From CAJBVG01 sp943371235 (GTDB lineage: Bacteria > Bacteroidota > Bacteroidia > Sphingobacteriales > Sphingobacteriaceae), in assembly GCA_943371235.1 (NCBI GenBank), contig CALRTZ010000002.1:43960-107959 (forward strand): 64,000 nucleotides of DNA, read 5' to 3'. This document shows, piece by piece, positions 60,744 to 64,000 of the stretch (positions are counted from its first letter, which is position 1; each line of letters starts with the position of its first letter). The notes beneath the pieces are model-generated. The model did no database searches. It saw only the letters and a list, made by a program, of their open reading frames with translations, and was not told the origin of the DNA. Both the position numbers and the translations under genes were made by a program.

Positions 60744-60873
60744 AACTTGTTTGTATAAATTTCTTATAACGTTTCGCAGTTACAAGAAGCTGGCGGTTTT
60801 GAAGTACAGAACTTTCTTCCACCACTGAATCCCATATAGATTCAACATCATTTTATTTTATATTCAAAAATAA
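60744..60873. other. Intergenic element with CGTTA core, copy C
   Basis: On the minus strand the gap upstream of the esterase holds CTGCGAAACGTTATAAG, preceded by an AAAACCGCCAGCTTCTTG stretch. The GC(A/G)AA(A/C)CGTTA word recurs in the gaps at 62655 and 63850. No reading frame of note. Confidence 0.5.
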
Positions 60874-62580
60874 TTAATATCCAGCTGCTCCGCCGTCAGG
60901 ACTAGAGGAATCTGAATATCCAATATAGACTTTTAATTTATCATCGTAAGTGATGCCCATCAGAGAACCTAAATTGCCAACTGCTCGTAAGTGATGCCCC
61001 ATGGCTTCCAATGCACGTTTTGTATCGGGAGACATTAGGTTTTTTTCATAAACAATTTCATCTGGTAGCCATTGCTCATGAATTTTCATTGCTTCTATCG
61101 CTTTGTCAATTTGCATGTCGTATGTAAGTACATTTAAAACAGTTTGAAATACGGTATTGATAATTGTTCTACCACCCGGAGTACCAATAATTAAATAAGG
61201 CTTGCCATTTTTAACAACGATTGTTGGAGTCATACTTGATAGCATTCTCTTTTCCGGAGCAATACCATTAGGGTCTGTTCCTATCTGGCCACTATTTGTG
61301 GTAATGCCTGGCACTGGATTAAAATCTCCCATTTCATTATTAAAAATAAATCCAAGATTGTTGGAGCCCATTCTGGATCCGTAAGAATATTCCAATGTGT
61401 AGGTGAGCGAAACCGCATTGCCTTCTTTGTCGACTACAGAAAAATGAGTTGTATTGTCACCATCATAAGGGTGGCCGAATTTGGAGGAATCACTCAGAGA
61501 AGCTTTGCTCCTATCAATATTGTTATAACGCATTTTCGCAAATTGTTTTGAGCTTAATCGATCCAAAGGCATTTCTAAATTAAAGTCGGGGTCGCCCATA
61601 TATTCTGCACGATCTGCGTATGCCCTGCGCATCACTTCTGCTAGTAAATGAACATAAGAGCTGGAATTAAATTCTATTGAATCAAGATTTGCAAGTTCCA
61701 TCATGTTCAACATTTCAATTAAAGCAACACCCCCAGAACTTGGAGGAGGCATAGAGTAAATTTCATACTCTTTGTATGTACCTTTTATTGGCTTGCGTTC
61801 AATGGCAGTATATTTTTCTAAATCTTTTTTGGTGATGATGCCACCATTTTGCTTCATATAATTTTCTATTTCTTGGGCAACTACTCCTTTGTAAAAACCA
61901 TCTTGTCCATTATCACGAATCAGCTCAAGTGTTTTTGCCAATGCTAGCTGTTTCCAAACTTCACCCGGCTTTGTTACATCATCTTTTGCAGAACTAAAAT
62001 ATCTTTTCATAAAGTCGTTCGACTTATTATCGTCAAGCACTTGAAGTGCTTCTTTATAAAGTCCCCAAGGCATTCTAAAACCATTTTTAGCTAGGTCAAC
62101 AGAAGGTTGTACTAATTCGCGCCAAGGCAACTTACCATATTTCTGGTGCGCCATATATAAACCCGCTATGGTGCCAGGCACACCAATTGATTTTATGCCT
62201 TCATGATTACTTTCTTTAATTAATTTACCCTCAGCATCCAGAAACATAGTTGGACTTGCTGCAAGAGGCGCTTTTTCTCGGAAGTCGATTGTAGTAACCA
62301 CACCAGCCGCGTTCATGAATACTAAAAATCCACCACCACCAATGTTTCCTGCGGTAGGATGTGTAACTGCCAAAGCTAAGGCTGTAGCGATGCTGGCATC
62401 AATCGCATTACCACCTTTTTTTAAAATGTCGATACCCGCTTTCGAAGCCAAGGCATTGGAAGAAACTACCATTCCGTTTTGGCCGTAAACTTGTGCAATT
62501 CCTACTGAGTGAATAGAGAGTAAAATAAATAAGCATACAAACTGAAATACTCTTTTTACACTAAGTTTATTTTTAGTCAT
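60874..62580 (-). CDS. ggt: Gamma-glutamyltransferase
   Basis: 568 residues. Signal peptide (about 1-32) for the periplasm. Self-cleaves before Thr in DGDNTTHFSVVDKEG (about residue 375) to give the two subunits; ALAVTHPTAGNIGGGGFLVF, FREKAPLAASPTMF and GTPGGRTIINTVFQ are family blocks. It transfers or hydrolyses gamma-glutamyl groups, e.g. of glutathione. This organism probably relies on bacillithiol, so imported glutathione or gamma-glutamyl peptides are likely substrates (inference). Ends in DGGAAGY. Confidence 0.96.
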   Translation of the reverse strand: MTKNKLSVKRVFQFVCLFILLSIHSVGIAQVYGQNGMVVSSNALASKAGIDILKKGGNAIDASIATALALAVTHPTAGNIGGGGFLVFMNAAGVVTTIDFREKAPLAASPTMFLDAEGKLIKESNHEGIKSIGVPGTIAGLYMAHQKYGKLPWRELVQPSVDLAKNGFRMPWGLYKEALQVLDDNKSNDFMKRYFSSAKDDVTKPGEVWKQLALAKTLELIRDNGQDGFYKGVVAQEIENYMKQNGGIITKKDLEKYTAIERKPIKGTYKEYEIYSMPPPSSGGVALIEMLNMMELANLDSIEFNSSSYVHLLAEVMRRAYADRAEYMGDPDFNLEMPLDRLSSKQFAKMRYNNIDRSKASLSDSSKFGHPYDGDNTTHFSVVDKEGNAVSLTYTLEYSYGSRMGSNNLGFIFNNEMGDFNPVPGITTNSGQIGTDPNGIAPEKRMLSSMTPTIVVKNGKPYLIIGTPGGRTIINTVFQTVLNVLTYDMQIDKAIEAMKIHEQWLPDEIVYEKNLMSPDTKRALEAMGHHLRAVGNLGSLMGITYDDKLKVYIGYSDSSSPDGGAAGY

Positions 62581-62758
62581 TTCGTTTATTGTATTTTCTA
62601 TGATAAAGATAATTTATTAGGTTGAGATTGTAGTGATATTGATTTGGGGTTGGTAAGAAGCGTAACGGTTCGCAAGTCAAAGTTTGCTTGCTAATCGCCT
62701 GAAAAAAAATCCATATCATAGGGCGTTTATCCCTCTGTTTATTTTCAATTGTAAATAT
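62581..62758. other. Intergenic element with CGTTA core, copy D
   Basis: The minus strand has TTGCGAACCGTTACGCTTCT at about 62647-62666, related to the element upstream of the esterase. An adjacent TTTGACTTGCGAAC / GTTTGCTTGC pair could form a short hairpin. No gene seen here. Confidence 0.5.
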
Positions 62759-63241
62759 CTACGGTTTTGATTTCCATATTTTATCTGAATAAGGTAAATA
62801 TTCGGAAAGTGCTGCCGAACCATACCAAGGAAATATTTCATAGTCTAACAGTCCGTTTTTTATGGCCGGATCTGTTTGTAACATGTCTTTTGCTTCTTCT
62901 ATTGTTTTGATGTTGTTTAAAATGAAAAGCCCTCTGTAATTTTTGTCATTCTTTCCAAATGGACCTGCTACAATAAGTTTACCTTCTTTAACCAATCGGT
63001 CGATGTTATTCATGTGACCTCTAAAATATTCACTCTTTAAATTTTTATCCTCCATCTTATTAGTTCCTGTTTTTAGGATAACAAAAAAGTAACTTTTCAT
63101 TCCATAATCATCACCGCCCAATTTATCAGCCATCGCTTTGTCGTAATTGGGGTTCGAGTTTATGATATCTTTTTCCAACTTAGATTGTCCAAGAGCTAAG
63201 TTGGTTAGAAGTGCCGCTGCGATTATTAAAATATATTTCAT
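62759..63241 (-). CDS. Exported YciI-like protein
   Basis: 160 residues. Signal peptide MKYILIIAAALLTNLALG-Q. The YciI ferredoxin-like fold is seen in KSYFFVILKTGTNKM, RGHMNNIDRLVKEGKLIVAG and GLFILNNIKTIEEAKDMLQT. YciI domains are small and often dehalogenase- or isomerase-like; export makes this member unusual. Substrate unknown. Confidence 0.87.
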   Translation of the reverse strand: MKYILIIAAALLTNLALGQSKLEKDIINSNPNYDKAMADKLGGDDYGMKSYFFVILKTGTNKMEDKNLKSEYFRGHMNNIDRLVKEGKLIVAGPFGKNDKNYRGLFILNNIKTIEEAKDMLQTDPAIKNGLLDYEIFPWYGSAALSEYLPYSDKIWKSKP

Positions 63242-63415
63242 GGTTGTTATTTTTTATTGTTTTTGGTTAGTAGGTTATAAAATGGAATATATCATTTGGT
63301 AGATTTACGATAGGCGAGTTTTTTACCATTAAAGTTGATGCAGAGCACGAAACCCCACCTATTGCAAATGTGCTGTTAGTGGCTGCCGATCTTCGCACTG
63401 ACGCTAAGTTTAATT
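63242..63415. other. Intergenic region with structured repeat-like sequence, copy E
   Basis: Contains CGAAACCCCACC, TATTGCAAATGTGCTGTTAG and TGGCTGCC. The style recalls recombination-site-like spacers in Bacteroidota accessory arrays. A spurious open frame covers it, but its codons look non-coding and part of it overlaps the VOC gene end. Confidence 0.45.
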
Positions 63416-63775
63416 TCATTTTATAATTTGTCCGAAAGTCAATAAATTGTTGTCTGGGTCGAGTAAAGCAAATTCCTTTTGTCCCCAAGGTTTTGTTTCT
63501 AAATTTCCGTTGGGGTGAATTGAAATTTTTTTATCCAAAAACGATTGGTGAAGTTTATCAATTTCATTTGTTCTGATATAAACTTGTCCGTAGTTTTCTT
63601 TTGGGTCAAGTTCTTTGAACTCAAAAAAATGAATTTGAACGTTGTCCTTATAAACTATTAGGTAACTATCAAAGTCACTGTCGCCCAAAAGTTGAAAACC
63701 TAATTTGTCAACATAGTATTCTTTCGTTGCCGCCTTATTTCTCATTGGTAACTTTGGATTAATTTCTGTCAGCAT
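63416..63775 (-). CDS. VOC superfamily protein, bleomycin-resistance-like
   Basis: 119 residues. Blocks PKLPMRNKAATKEYYVDKLG, YLIVYKDNVQIHFFEFKELD, YGQVYIRTNEIDKLHQSF and QKEFALLDPDNNLLTFGQII are typical of bleomycin-binding/glyoxalase proteins; the dimeric fold sequesters or modifies small compounds. It is a different VOC subgroup from the gene at 55420. The dispersed repeat (copy B) and a CGTTA core lie upstream. Confidence 0.9.
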   Translation of the reverse strand: MLTEINPKLPMRNKAATKEYYVDKLGFQLLGDSDFDSYLIVYKDNVQIHFFEFKELDPKENYGQVYIRTNEIDKLHQSFLDKKISIHPNGNLETKPWGQKEFALLDPDNNLLTFGQIIK

Positions 63776-63842
63776 ATTTAATGTCGTTTATATGGTATAA
63801 GTATAATTCTTTTCCTCAATGATGTTTGGTGTCATGTTGGCA

Positions 63843-63960
63843 CGGTTTGCAGCTAACGTTTTGCCTTTAGTTTGTAATTATAATAAATATACAATAAATT
63901 AAGAATAAGGAAACGGGTGAACTATAACGTTTTGTAGGGTCGAGTCCTAAAAGCTGCATC
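63843..63960. repeat. Dispersed repeat copy B plus CGTTA core
   Basis: 63871-63957 is the second copy of the 80-base repeat at 55862-55941. Just before it, the minus strand holds GGCAAAACGTTAGCTGCAAA (63848-63867), the third GC(A/G)AA(A/C)CGTTA core. No gene can be supported between 63776 and 64000. Confidence 0.68.
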
Positions 63961-64000
63961 AGTCCCGCTTCCTTTATTCAGACTTGTCAGTGCTAATTGG

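Noticed and set aside
63267..63488. 73-codon open frame MGTKGICFTRPRQQ... on the minus strand
   Set aside because: It overlaps the end of the VOC gene in another frame, its composition looks non-coding and most of it covers the structured spacer.
63930..63957. tRNA-like T-arm (GGGTCGAGTCC) in the dispersed repeat
   Set aside because: The T-loop lacks one T, no acceptor, D or anticodon stems fit, and the other copy reads GGGTAGAGTTC.
60744..63960. Bona fide integron attC sites
   Set aside because: The CGTTA cores do not match the GTTRRRY consensus clearly and no integron integrase is visible, so I only report a cassette-like layout.

Overview
The window comes from an AT-rich Bacteroidota chromosome. 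Pointers are two proteins with type B and one with a type A type IX secretion sorting domain, many TAnnTTTG -7 promoter elements close to start codons, and lineage-typical neighbourhoods (recJ-lptB-GH3, nrnA/ndk/DUF721/recF/TPR/ribH, DUF1599 plus BT_3928-like, folP-cdaA). A bacilliredoxin and YtxJ suggest bacillithiol is the low-molecular-weight thiol. I cannot place it below phylum with confidence; a flavobacterium-like organism is plausible. No rRNA, tRNA, CRISPR array, phage or complete insertion sequence was seen.

Layout. 1-31.5 kb is mostly housekeeping: a truncated kbl, pheS, a Rieske-like lipoprotein and a TetR regulator; two paralogous T9SS-exported surface proteins; rlmD to aroK; a minus-strand DUF1599/DoxX/ABC-permease unit; folP-cdaA; bacilliredoxin; ahcY; a serine hydrolase; pdxJ; gcvP; two YceI proteins; a sensor kinase with an NMT1/THI5-type sensing domain and its receiver partner; recJ-lptB-GH3. 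31.5-40.1 kb is minus-strand: TerC, polyprenyl synthase, ilvE, asparaginase and a two-component cluster holding two broken histidine-kinase remnants. 40.2-51.2 kb returns to core genes: tatD, two FKBP isomerases, nrnA, ndk, DUF721, recF, TPR, ribH, a tiny lipoprotein with ytxJ, OsmC, lipA and a sigma/anti-sigma pair. 51.2-53 kb has two adjacent genes, each broken by one frameshift. 53.9-63.8 kb is an accessory run of about eleven small genes, all on the minus strand (methyltransferases, VOC proteins, SDR, Crp/Fnr, esterase, gamma-glutamyltransferase, YciI), separated by related intergenic sequences.

The most striking signal that genes do not explain is a set of at least twelve intergenic arrays of 5-base cores repeated in strict 7- or 8-base phase. 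Each array type has its own core word. Most start within five bases of a stop codon, several form long imperfect palindromes, one exactly fills the gap between two convergent stop codons, and one supplies the last codons of a gene. One 36-base unit recurs 43.5 kb away with 34 of 36 bases identical. They look like a dispersed class of spacer elements that act at, or are generated at, gene ends.
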